DNA from: CAIQIA01 sp945861105
Lineage (GTDB): Bacteria > Cyanobacteriota > Cyanobacteriia > PCC-6307 > Cyanobiaceae
NCBI GenBank assembly: GCA_947488815.1
Contig: CANLCC010000002.1
Coordinates: forward strand, 69,789 to 133,788
Direction: 5' to 3'
DNA length: 64,000 nucleotides
Made by a program: the position numbers and the translations under genes. A model generated the notes under the pieces. The model saw only the letters and a program-made list of their open reading frames with translations, was not told the DNA's origin and made no database searches. Positions within the stretch are counted from its first letter, which is position 1, and each line of letters begins with the position of its first letter. This document shows positions 25,291 through 33,976 of the stretch, one piece after another.

Positions 25291-25797
25291 ATGGACATCA
25301 CCGTGATTGAACGGCTGGTGCCGGCAGCCCCATCGACCGCGGCCCAGGCGGCGCTGCTGGTGCTGCGCCTGTTCATGGGCGTCTGCTTCATCCGCCACGG
25401 CTGGCCCAAGCTCCGCAACCTCGGCACCTGGGCCGCGGCGATGAAGACGCCGAAATGGCTCTGTTTTCTCTCTGCCGCGTCAATGTTTGGCGCTGGAGTC
25501 GTTCTGCTGCCAGGCCTGCTCACACCCCTGGCAGCCCTGGCCATCCTGGTCTCGATGGCCTACGCGACGGTGCTTGAAATCCGCTCGGGCTTTCCCTTCA
25601 TTGCCCCTGATCCGTACCAGATACCTGAGGGCGATTACGCCGGCCCGATGGGCGTGGGTGAACCACCCAGCTGGGAGAAGGCCGCCATGTATGTGGTCAT
25701 GTGCCTGGTCTTGATCGCCTGTGGCGGCGGCCTCTATTCCCTTGACACTGTGCTGATTGCTGATCTGGTCGATCTGGCCGAGTCAAACCTCGGTTGA
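25291..25797 (+). CDS. DoxX-family membrane protein
   Basis: A 168-residue protein with four hydrophobic segments. LRLFMGVCFIRHGWPKL is the DoxX/DoxD family start, followed by FGAGVVLLPGLLTPLAAL. DoxX relatives are linked to quinone-dependent oxidation or to redox stress complexes, but most are uncharacterised. ATG 25291 is chosen; the open frame to 25108 lies opposite glgX. It stands divergent to the glgX remnant and convergent with the GMC gene at 25.8 kb. Confidence 0.78.
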   Translation: MDITVIERLVPAAPSTAAQAALLVLRLFMGVCFIRHGWPKLRNLGTWAAAMKTPKWLCFLSAASMFGAGVVLLPGLLTPLAALAILVSMAYATVLEIRSGFPFIAPDPYQIPEGDYAGPMGVGEPPSWEKAAMYVVMCLVLIACGGGLYSLDTVLIADLVDLAESNLG

Positions 25798-25821
25798 GGC
25801 CTTCTCAGCCCAAATAGATGA

Positions 25822-27384
25822 TCAGGCGCGGCCAAGACGCTCCAGCAGGTGATCGCCGACCCGCAGGGCATTGGCGATCGCCGTGAGTGATGGATTCACC
25901 GCACCGATGCTGGGGAAGAAGCTGGTGTCCACGACATAGAGATTGTCAAGGTCATGGGCTTTGCACATCAGATCGAGCACCGAACTCGTCGGGTCCTCGC
26001 CAAAGCGGCAGGTGCCAGCCTGGTGGGCAACAGCCGCCAGCCCCATGGCAGAGCCGAAGTACACCTGCCGTTCTGCGAGATGCTGCTGCAGGTAGAGACG
26101 ATCAAGCAATCCCTCAAGCCGAGCTCGCAACTCCTTCGACGCAGCAACGTTGGTGGGCGTATAATTGAGGGTGATCTGTCCTTCCGAAGTCACCGTGACG
26201 CGGTTATCAGCCAGGGGAAGATCTTCGGTCTGGAGCCAGAAATCAAGGGCATGCTCAGCGATGCGGTCCATGCTCCATGAGGGGGCGAGGGCTGTGAGGA
26301 GAGGTTTATAGCCTTTCATCATTGCCCCATTGGTCTTACCGGTCATCTGGATCTGCCCCATCGGGAAGGGGAAAGCCTCATCGCCGAAATACCAGTCGTT
26401 GATGGCCAGGGTCTTCTGAAACACCGTGGCATTGGGCTCATGGGCCAGGGCCACCAGCGCCTGACACTGGTGGTACATATAGTTGCGTCCCACCTGGTCT
26501 GAACTGTTGGCCAGTCCACGGGGGTGGTGATCATTGGCAGACATCAGCAGCAACCGGGCCGAGTTGGCCGCACCACAGCTCACCACCACCAGATCTCCGC
26601 TGAAGCGAAGCTCCTCCCCATCGCGCTGCACCACGACCGTGGTGACGGAACGACCACTGGCATCGGTTTCCAGGCGGCGTACTTCGGCACGGGTCAGCAG
26701 GGTGAGGGTTGAATCAGCGCGCCCCAGGGCCGGCCTGATTCCCATCACCTCAGCGTCGCCCTTGGCATGCACCAGGCAGGGGTATCCATCACAGCGATTG
26801 CACTTGAGACAGGCACTGAAGGCAGGGTCAGCCTCGGTGAGGTTCACGCCAGTGGGCGCATGGAAGGGACGCAAGCCCGCCGCCTTGAGATCATCAGCCA
26901 GTCGCTGGATACGTGGTTCATGGGCAATCGCTGGGTAGGGGAAGGGGGAACTGCGGAACGGTTCGATCGGATCCTCACCCGCCTGGCCATGCACGTGGTA
27001 CCAAGCTTCGGCACGGGCGTAGTAGGGCTCCAGATCTGCGTAGCGGATCGGCCAGGCGGGAGAGATGCCATCCACATGGGCCACGGCCTCAAAGTCGCGT
27101 TCACGCAGGCGGAAGTGGGCCGCTCCATACATCTTGGTGGCACCACCGACGACGTAATGGCTGCCAGGCTGGAACGGCCGACCCTGGCCGTCGAACCAGA
27201 CATCGGCGGAGACATAGCGCTCCTTCTGGAACACCTCCACCGGATCCCAGTTCTGGGGCTCCCGCGGCAGCCAGTCACCACGCTCAAGCACAAGCACCTT
27301 CACACCCGCCTCAACGAGGGTGCGAGCCAGGGTGCCCCCACCAGCACCACTGCCGATGATCACAACATCAAAGTGACTGGTCAT
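25822..27384 (-). CDS. GMC-family FAD oxidoreductase (active-site residues present)
   Basis: A 520-residue flavoprotein of the glucose-methanol-choline family; likely an alcohol or sugar dehydrogenase. The FAD motif VVIIGSGAGGG is at residues 7-17. The catalytic pair appears intact: His454 in HQAGTCRFG and Asn497 in AVNPSLTAI. Four cysteines at 192, 195, 198 and 203 (CLKCNRCDGYPC) form a tight cluster that might bind a metal or Fe-S centre. There is no signal peptide, so it acts in the cytoplasm or on the inner membrane face. It is the last gene of the leftward train, 12 bases after the GH63-like gene. Confidence 0.85.
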   Translation of the reverse strand: MTSHFDVVIIGSGAGGGTLARTLVEAGVKVLVLERGDWLPREPQNWDPVEVFQKERYVSADVWFDGQGRPFQPGSHYVVGGATKMYGAAHFRLRERDFEAVAHVDGISPAWPIRYADLEPYYARAEAWYHVHGQAGEDPIEPFRSSPFPYPAIAHEPRIQRLADDLKAAGLRPFHAPTGVNLTEADPAFSACLKCNRCDGYPCLVHAKGDAEVMGIRPALGRADSTLTLLTRAEVRRLETDASGRSVTTVVVQRDGEELRFSGDLVVVSCGAANSARLLLMSANDHHPRGLANSSDQVGRNYMYHQCQALVALAHEPNATVFQKTLAINDWYFGDEAFPFPMGQIQMTGKTNGAMMKGYKPLLTALAPSWSMDRIAEHALDFWLQTEDLPLADNRVTVTSEGQITLNYTPTNVAASKELRARLEGLLDRLYLQQHLAERQVYFGSAMGLAAVAHQAGTCRFGEDPTSSVLDLMCKAHDLDNLYVVDTSFFPSIGAVNPSLTAIANALRVGDHLLERLGRA

Positions 27385-27396
27385 GGTGCGGGGTCC

Positions 27397-30096
27397 TCAG
27401 GGGGTGGAGTAGCGATTGAGCTGGGTGATCATCTTCAGGACCATGGCGGTCCAGCCGGTCTGATGACTGGCGCCGACACCGGCACCATGGTTGCCATCAA
27501 AATACTCATTGAATAGCAGCAGATCCCGCCAATGGGGATCCTGCTGGAACAGATCCACCGACCCCAGAAAAGGACGCCGGCCGCCCTCATCACGGCGAAA
27601 CAGCGAAACCAGACGACGCTCAAGTTCAAGGGACGCCTCCCAGAGGTTGAGCCAGCGGCCAGAGCCCGTGGGCACCTCAACCTTGAGGGAATCACCGTAG
27701 TAGTGACCAAACTTCTGCAGGGCCTCAATCAGCAGGTAGTTGATGGGCATCCACACCGGACCACGCCAGTTTGAATTGCCACCGAACATCGCCACGGGGC
27801 TGTCGGCAGGGGTATAAGCCAAGGTTTGGGAATCCCCCCCCTCTGTGAAGGTATAGGGATGCTCTTCGTAGATGCGCGAGAGGGATCGTATGCCATAGGG
27901 AGAGAGAAACTCGCGCTCATCAAAGAGGTAACGACAGATTCTCTCCAGGCGATCGCGGGGCACCAGCGCCAACAGAAGCCGATCATTATTCCAGAGCCCA
28001 ATATTTCCGGCCATCCAGGTTGGCGAGATGCGCTCTCGGAAATACCAGGCCATGGTCTTGCGCACATCCAGCGACGGCAGACGCATCACCGTCTCCACAT
28101 CAAAGCTGGCCACCGCGAGCAAGGGAATCAATCCCGAAACAGAACGGGTGCGAAGATAGTCCCAGCTGCCGTCGGGACGCTTGATCACATCGTAATAAAA
28201 CCCATCCCGCTCATCCCAGTTCAGGTAGGTGCGCTGGCTGGTCACCACGGTGTTCAGCGTGACCGCCAGCTGAACAAAGTCGAAGATGAAGCGCTCGCAC
28301 AGGTCGGCATACTCCGACTCCTGGACGCTGAGCTCAACCGCAATCTGCAGCAGATTGAGGCTCAGCATTGCCATCCAGGCCGTGCCATCGCACTGCTCGA
28401 TCACGCTCCCATCGGCAAGCGGGAAGCGTCGATCAAACACAGCAATGTTATCAAGCCCCAAAAAACCACCTTCAAAGACATTATCGCCAGAACGATCATT
28501 GCGGTTAGCCCACCATCCATATTCGAGGATCAGCTTGCGCAGGGCCGCCCGCAGAAAACCGAAATCCCCGTGCTCCCATGATCGCCGCTCAATCTGAAAG
28601 ATCCTCAGGGCAGCCCAGGCGCCAAGGGGGGGATTGGGATCCGACAGGGCCCACTCGTAGGCAGGCGTCTGGGCGTTGGGCGCTGTGAAGTGAGGTGAAC
28701 GCAGCAGCATGCACTGCTCCTTCGCGGTGGCGGGGTCGACCTCGGCAAACGCCACCGCGTGGAACATCAGATCCCACTGGCAGAAATAGGGGTATTCCCA
28801 GCTATCCGGCATGGCGATCACATGGTCGGCATACAGGCGCTTCCAGTAGGCGTTCTGGGTCTCCCACCGTTGAGCCGGAGGCGATGGCTGTCCGGGATCG
28901 CCACTCAGCCAGCGGATCACACTCCAGTGGTAATGCTTCTTGCACCAGAGCAGGCCACTGGCCGCCGACCTGAAGATGTGCGCATCCTCGGCGGGCAGGC
29001 CCTGGCCGACCACACCAAAGAACTGGTTCGCCTCCTGTTCCCGTGCTGTCATGGCATCGGCGAAGGAGCCATCGAAGGGATCTTCCGGCAGGGTGGCCGC
29101 CAGCCGCAGATCCACCACCCACTCCTCCGAGGGTGCCAGGGTGCGCTGCAGCCAGAGGGCGGTGCGGGTCCCCTCGCCGGCCGGGTTTACGGCCCCCTCT
29201 TCAGCATCAATGAGCAGCCGGTGAAAGGCATCCCGCTGCCAGGGGGAGACGTTGGCAATGCCATAGAGACGTTCGCTGTTGGTCTCGTTCTCGGTGAACA
29301 GCCAGCGCCCCTGCTCACGGCAGACCAGGCGGTAGGAGCCGAGGGCCGGCAGTGGATCACAGACCACCCCGTTCCCCTGCTGGCGAATCGATCGCCGCGC
29401 CAGGTCAGGATCGCCGTAACCCCATGACCAGGTGTTGCGCAGCCACAGGCTCGGCAGCAGATGCAATGGCGCAGGTTCAGGCCCACGGTTAACGACTCGG
29501 ATGCGAATCAGCAGATCGTTCCAGTCGGCCTTGGCGTACTCAACCACCACGTCGTAGTAGCGGTGGTCATCAAAGATGCCGGTGTCGACGAGTTCGTACT
29601 CGGGCTGAAGACGGTTGCGCCGGGCGTTGCTGTCCAGCAGATCGGCATAGGGGAACTGTCCCTGGGGGTATTTGTAGAGCCCCCGCATGAAGCTGTGGGT
29701 GGGGGTGTTGAGCAGATGGAAGAAATAGTCCTTGATGTCTTCGCCATGGTTGCCCTCGCCATTGCCCAGCCCGAAGGCCCGTTCCTTGAGGATCGGATCA
29801 ACGCCGTTCCAGAGCGCCAGGCCGAAACAGAGGCGACCCTGGTTGTCGCAGATGCCCAGCAGACCATCCTCCCCCCAGCGGTAGGCACGGGAACGGGCGT
29901 GGTCATGGGGAAATGAAGACCAGGCGTCACCATCGGCGGAGTAGTCCTCCCGCACAGTGCCCCACTGGCGGTCGGAGAGGTAGCTGCCCCACACGTGCCA
30001 TGGCACGCCACCCCGATCGCGCTCGGCGATGCGGCCATGCTCGCTGCTGGGGTGTCCCGACGTCGGTGCCTGCGACGGATCCGCTGGGACCGTCAT
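27397..30096 (-). CDS. GH63-like glucosidase
   Basis: An 899-residue cytoplasmic protein of the (alpha/alpha)6 barrel glycosidase group (GH63/MGH-like). An N-terminal beta domain (HVWGSYLSDRQWGTVREDYS, YHWSVIRWLSGDP) precedes the catalytic barrel with NSNWRGPVWMPINYLLIEAL and FNEYFDGNHGAGVGASHQTGW. Family members hydrolyse alpha-glucosides including mannosyl- or glucosylglycerate. Since many alpha-cyanobacteria make glucosylglycerate, that is one candidate substrate, but it is inferred. ATG 30096 overlaps the upstream GMC gene by ATGA; the open frame to 30174 is not needed. No signal peptide is present. Confidence 0.8.
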   Translation of the reverse strand: MTVPADPSQAPTSGHPSSEHGRIAERDRGGVPWHVWGSYLSDRQWGTVREDYSADGDAWSSFPHDHARSRAYRWGEDGLLGICDNQGRLCFGLALWNGVDPILKERAFGLGNGEGNHGEDIKDYFFHLLNTPTHSFMRGLYKYPQGQFPYADLLDSNARRNRLQPEYELVDTGIFDDHRYYDVVVEYAKADWNDLLIRIRVVNRGPEPAPLHLLPSLWLRNTWSWGYGDPDLARRSIRQQGNGVVCDPLPALGSYRLVCREQGRWLFTENETNSERLYGIANVSPWQRDAFHRLLIDAEEGAVNPAGEGTRTALWLQRTLAPSEEWVVDLRLAATLPEDPFDGSFADAMTAREQEANQFFGVVGQGLPAEDAHIFRSAASGLLWCKKHYHWSVIRWLSGDPGQPSPPAQRWETQNAYWKRLYADHVIAMPDSWEYPYFCQWDLMFHAVAFAEVDPATAKEQCMLLRSPHFTAPNAQTPAYEWALSDPNPPLGAWAALRIFQIERRSWEHGDFGFLRAALRKLILEYGWWANRNDRSGDNVFEGGFLGLDNIAVFDRRFPLADGSVIEQCDGTAWMAMLSLNLLQIAVELSVQESEYADLCERFIFDFVQLAVTLNTVVTSQRTYLNWDERDGFYYDVIKRPDGSWDYLRTRSVSGLIPLLAVASFDVETVMRLPSLDVRKTMAWYFRERISPTWMAGNIGLWNNDRLLLALVPRDRLERICRYLFDEREFLSPYGIRSLSRIYEEHPYTFTEGGDSQTLAYTPADSPVAMFGGNSNWRGPVWMPINYLLIEALQKFGHYYGDSLKVEVPTGSGRWLNLWEASLELERRLVSLFRRDEGGRRPFLGSVDLFQQDPHWRDLLLFNEYFDGNHGAGVGASHQTGWTAMVLKMITQLNRYSTP

Positions 30097-31613
30097 GACG
30101 TGGCCCCGGCAAGGTGGTCGCTCAGACGCATGGCAAGGGCGATGACGGTCAGCCCCGGCCCCACCGCAGGACAACTGGGAAAAACGCTGGCATCGGCGAC
30201 GTAGAGATTCTCCAATTCATGGCAACGGCCGCTGCTGTCAACCACCGACGTGGTCGGATCATCGCCCATGCGGCAGGTGCCGCAGGCGTAACCCATCACC
30301 TGGATCGGCGCCTCCCCGCGGGGATGCACCGGTGCAGACTGCAGCACGTGTACGAGCGGATCAGCCTCCACCGCCTTGAGGGTGTCGAGCCAGCGGTAGA
30401 CGAGGCGGTCGTGAGCCTCGCGGTTGTTCGCCAGATAGTTGATATGCAGGCGTTCGCCATTGAGCCACACCTTGTTGTGTCGATCAGGGGCGACGGGGGT
30501 GCTGGCCCACCAGGCCAGCGACCGGGAGGCCAGCTGGTCGAGGCCGAAACCGGGCAGCAGCCGGGTCACCAGCGACAGCACCGGCGGCGACTCGGCAAAC
30601 AGCGGATCCTGGAGCACCCCACCGGCCGAGCGCACCTGGCCGAGGGGATAGCTGACGTTGCGATCGCCCCAGTAGTAGTCATTGACCGCCCAGCTGCGGC
30701 CATACCGTCCCGAGTTGGCCACCGCGGTGAGCTGCAGGATCGACGTCAGCTGCGGGCGCATCAGATGGCGGCCCACCAGATCGGAGCCATTGCCCAGGCC
30801 GCGGGGATGGCGATCGCTGACGGACCGCAACAGCAGAGCCGCGGTGTTGACGGCACCGGCGGCCAGCACGATCTGATCTCCACGGAACAGCCACTCCTGA
30901 CCCCGCACGCTGGCCTGAACACCGCTGACCCTGGTGCCAGCCGGATTCACATGCAGCCGCGTGACGATGGCATCGGTCTGCAATTGCAGTTGCGGATCGG
31001 CCACCGCAGCGGTGACACCGAACACCTCGGCATCGCCGCTGGGGTCTTCGGCCTGATCTGACCAGCTGATCGGCAACCGGTAGGGATGACAACCTGCCCG
31101 CTCGAGGGCCTCGCCCACCGGGGTGAGGAAGGGTTCGATGGGACGCGGGGCCTGGGCGTAGGCCCCCTGGCGGGGGGGCTCGGTGGGATCGGCACCTGCA
31201 GCGCCATGCACGCGATAGAGCTGCTCGGCAGCGTCGTACCAAGGGGCCAGATCCTGGTAGCTCAAGGGCCAGGCGGGGGCGGTGCCTTCCTGCAGCGGAT
31301 GCTCCTGGAAGTCACCCTCCCGCAGGCGCTCAAGCACCCCGCCCCAGATCTTGCTGTTGCCCCCCAGGGCGTAGATGGTCTGGGGGGCAAAGGGATCAGC
31401 ATCGGGGCCCATCCAGGTCTCCCGGGCTGGGTGATAACGATCCTTGCGAAACAGGTCGACGTCGGCGACGTTCTGGTCCACCAGGGGCAACTGGCCTCCT
31501 CGTTCGAGCAGAAGCACCCGGCGACCACGGCCCGCAAGCCGGCCAGCCAGCGTTCCCCCGGCAGCACCACTGCCGATGATAATGACGTCGTAATGGGTGT
31601 CGTCGATGATCAT
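30093..31613 (-). CDS. GMC-family flavoprotein lacking the catalytic His and Asn
   Basis: A 506-residue paralogue of the GMC protein at 25.8 kb. The FAD motif VIIIGSGAAGG and the downstream GGNSKIWGG and ENLYVADASVFPS blocks are kept. However, the position of the catalytic His is Tyr442 (GYACGTCRMG) and the position of the catalytic Asn is Gly485 (VGPGLTVIA). The four-Cys cluster of the other copy is also missing. It may have altered chemistry, act as an electron-transfer or regulatory partner, or be losing function; the frame is intact. It is coupled by ATGA to the GH63-like gene and lies 66 bases after the oxidase gene coxC. Confidence 0.82.
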   Translation of the reverse strand: MIIDDTHYDVIIIGSGAAGGTLAGRLAGRGRRVLLLERGGQLPLVDQNVADVDLFRKDRYHPARETWMGPDADPFAPQTIYALGGNSKIWGGVLERLREGDFQEHPLQEGTAPAWPLSYQDLAPWYDAAEQLYRVHGAAGADPTEPPRQGAYAQAPRPIEPFLTPVGEALERAGCHPYRLPISWSDQAEDPSGDAEVFGVTAAVADPQLQLQTDAIVTRLHVNPAGTRVSGVQASVRGQEWLFRGDQIVLAAGAVNTAALLLRSVSDRHPRGLGNGSDLVGRHLMRPQLTSILQLTAVANSGRYGRSWAVNDYYWGDRNVSYPLGQVRSAGGVLQDPLFAESPPVLSLVTRLLPGFGLDQLASRSLAWWASTPVAPDRHNKVWLNGERLHINYLANNREAHDRLVYRWLDTLKAVEADPLVHVLQSAPVHPRGEAPIQVMGYACGTCRMGDDPTTSVVDSSGRCHELENLYVADASVFPSCPAVGPGLTVIALAMRLSDHLAGATS

Positions 31614-31679
31614 GGCAGCAGTCTGGTGATGGCGTGGGGGGCAGGGGATGGGAACAAGAAACAGCCAGAATGACCGTGA

Positions 31680-32276
31680 TCAGTGTCTCTGCCAGACGTA
31701 GATGAGCAGGAACAGAATGATCCAGATCACATCCACAAAGTGCCAGAACAACGAGACTGATGCCACGCCAGCCTCGCCACCGTTGTAGTTACCTGGCCGA
31801 AATGAGCGCAGCAGCATCAGCCCCATGAGCAGGATGCCAGTGATGACATGCAGGCCATGAAAACCGGTCAGCAAATAGAAAGTGGAGCCAAACACACCGC
31901 TACCAAGACCAAAGGCCAGTTCAGACCATTCGACATACTGCCCATAGACAAAATAGGCCCCCATCAGCATGGTCAGCAACCACCATCCCCTGAAGCTCCA
32001 GAGGGCACGGCGGTGCAGGGCTTTCTCCGCCAGAACGGCCACAAAGCTACTGCTGACAAGAATGACAGTGTTAATGAAGGGCATGCGCACCTCAAGCCCC
32101 TCGACGCCCTCGGGCAACCAGACAGGGGAGCTGAGCTTGAGAACAGCAAAACCCGCAAAGAATGCCAGAAAGATGATGCTTTCAGAGCACAGAAAGATGA
32201 TAAATCCTGTCAGATTGTAGCCACCATGCGAATGCTCGGCAGCGGGGGCAGATGCGGGGGGATGGGCGGTGGTCAT
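31680..32276 (-). CDS. ctaE: Haem-copper oxidase subunit III
   Basis: A 198-residue membrane protein with five hydrophobic helices, the short subunit III form. GFHGLHVITG and FWHFVDVIWIILFLLIYV are family signatures. The start at ATG 32276 lies 4 bases after the coxA stop; the frame is open to 32363 inside coxA. It completes the coxB-coxA-coxC set of the alternative oxidase. Confidence 0.92.
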   Translation of the reverse strand: MTTAHPPASAPAAEHSHGGYNLTGFIIFLCSESIIFLAFFAGFAVLKLSSPVWLPEGVEGLEVRMPFINTVILVSSSFVAVLAEKALHRRALWSFRGWWLLTMLMGAYFVYGQYVEWSELAFGLGSGVFGSTFYLLTGFHGLHVITGILLMGLMLLRSFRPGNYNGGEAGVASVSLFWHFVDVIWIILFLLIYVWQRH

Positions 32277-32280
32277 CGGT

Positions 32281-33972
32281 TCAGGCCTCTTCGGAGCGGG
32301 CAATGAATCGGTCCTGGTCTGCCACAAGTGGTTCACCAAGCCCATAGCCATAGGGACCGGCAATCACCGTGGGAACGTCGTGCTCAAAGTTTTCGGCCGG
32401 TGGAGGGGAAGGCAACAACCATTCGAGGCCGATGGCATTCCAGGGGTTGGCCGGGGCCCGGGGCCCCCGAGCCCAGGAACTGACCATGTTCAGAAGGAAG
32501 GGGATCATGGCCACACCGAGCAGGAAGGCCCCAAGGCTTGCCAGCACGTTGGCAAGGGCGAACTCAGGGTCGTAGGACGCGACCCGTCGCGGCATGCCCA
32601 TCAGTCCAGACCAATGCATCGGCAGGAAGTTAAGAGCACTACCGACGAAGGTAATCCAGAAGTGCAGCTGACCAAGCCCTTCGTAGTACATGCGGCCGGT
32701 GAACTTGGGAAACCAGTGATAAATGGCAGCGAACACCCCAAGGGTGATTGTACAGAAGATCACATAGTGAAAGTGACCGACCACAAAATAGGTGTTGCCA
32801 ACATGAATATCAATCGGCACTGTCGCCAACATCACGCCCGTGATACCAGCAAAGATAAAGTTGACAATGCCACCAAGGCAGAACAACATCGGCGTTGCCA
32901 GCCGCAACTTACCACGCCACAGGGTACCCAACCAGGCAAATACCTTGATGCCTGTGGGCACCGCAATCAACATCGTGGTGACCATGAATAAGTTGCGCAT
33001 CCACTGGGGGGTACCGCTGTAGAACATGTGATGCACCCACACGATCAAACCCAGGAATGTGATCCCGAACGAGGCGACGGCAACCACCTTGTATCCGAAG
33101 AGAGGCTTGCGGGCATAAACCGGCAGCAGCTCAGAGAAGATACCAAAGACCGGTAGCACCATTACGTACACCGCCGGATGGGAGTAAAACCAGAAGAAGT
33201 GTTGATACAACATCGGATCACCACCTCCCTCCGGCTTGAAAAAGCTGGTGCCGAAGCTGAGGTCAAAAAGCAACATGATCGCGCCGCCGGTCAACGAAGG
33301 CAGGCCTATCAATTGAATCGTCTGGGCCGCAGCCGCCGTCCAGCAGAAAATCGGCATGCGAAAGAACGTCATGCCGGGGGCTCGCATCCGCAGGATGGTT
33401 GTCGTGAAATTGATCGCCCCCATGATCGATGACACGCCGGAAATAGCGACCGCCAAAATCCATAGAAACTGGCCATTCACCAAATGACCAAGCGGATTCT
33501 GGGTGCTGACGGGTGGATAGGCCCACCAGCCCGAGGATGACGGACCGCCAGGCACAAAAAAGCTGGCCATCAGCAGCACCCCAAACACAGGAACAAGCCA
33601 GAAGGCGGCAGCATTCAGACGCGGGAATGCCATGTCCGGAGCCCCGATCATCGGCGGGATCAACAGGTTGTTCAAGCCATTGAGAATCGGAAACAAGAAC
33701 AGGAACAGCATCACTGTTCCATGCATCGTATACAGCCCGTTGTAGACGGTTGGGTCCACGAGATCAGAGGGCGGCGTAATCAGCTCACCCCGGATAATCA
33801 TGGCCAGCAGCCCTCCCACTAGCAGGAAGAATAACGACAGTACAATATATTGAATGCCAATCACCTTGGCATCAGTGTTAAAGCCAAAAAACCGCTTCCA
33901 GTTATCGGGGGCTCCGGGGACTGGATGGGGGGCCCGCAAGACCCGAGGATCAAAAACAATGGAATCAGACAT
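32281..33972 (-). CDS. ctaD: Haem-copper oxidase subunit I (alternative respiratory oxidase)
   Basis: The catalytic subunit that reduces O2 to water at the haem-CuB site. The protein is 563 residues with twelve helices. TMHGTVMLF holds the low-spin haem ligand, FYSHPAVYVMVLP the CuB His-Tyr region, WVHHMFYSG two CuB histidines and VVGHFHYV the remaining haem ligands. The YSHP motif in place of GHPE assigns it to the A2 type of proton channel. ATG 33972 is used; the frame is open to 34014 within coxB. G+C is clearly lower than in coxB and the flanking core genes. Confidence 0.95.
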   Translation of the reverse strand: MSDSIVFDPRVLRAPHPVPGAPDNWKRFFGFNTDAKVIGIQYIVLSLFFLLVGGLLAMIIRGELITPPSDLVDPTVYNGLYTMHGTVMLFLFLFPILNGLNNLLIPPMIGAPDMAFPRLNAAAFWLVPVFGVLLMASFFVPGGPSSSGWWAYPPVSTQNPLGHLVNGQFLWILAVAISGVSSIMGAINFTTTILRMRAPGMTFFRMPIFCWTAAAAQTIQLIGLPSLTGGAIMLLFDLSFGTSFFKPEGGGDPMLYQHFFWFYSHPAVYVMVLPVFGIFSELLPVYARKPLFGYKVVAVASFGITFLGLIVWVHHMFYSGTPQWMRNLFMVTTMLIAVPTGIKVFAWLGTLWRGKLRLATPMLFCLGGIVNFIFAGITGVMLATVPIDIHVGNTYFVVGHFHYVIFCTITLGVFAAIYHWFPKFTGRMYYEGLGQLHFWITFVGSALNFLPMHWSGLMGMPRRVASYDPEFALANVLASLGAFLLGVAMIPFLLNMVSSWARGPRAPANPWNAIGLEWLLPSPPPAENFEHDVPTVIAGPYGYGLGEPLVADQDRFIARSEEA

Positions 33973-33976
33973 GATC

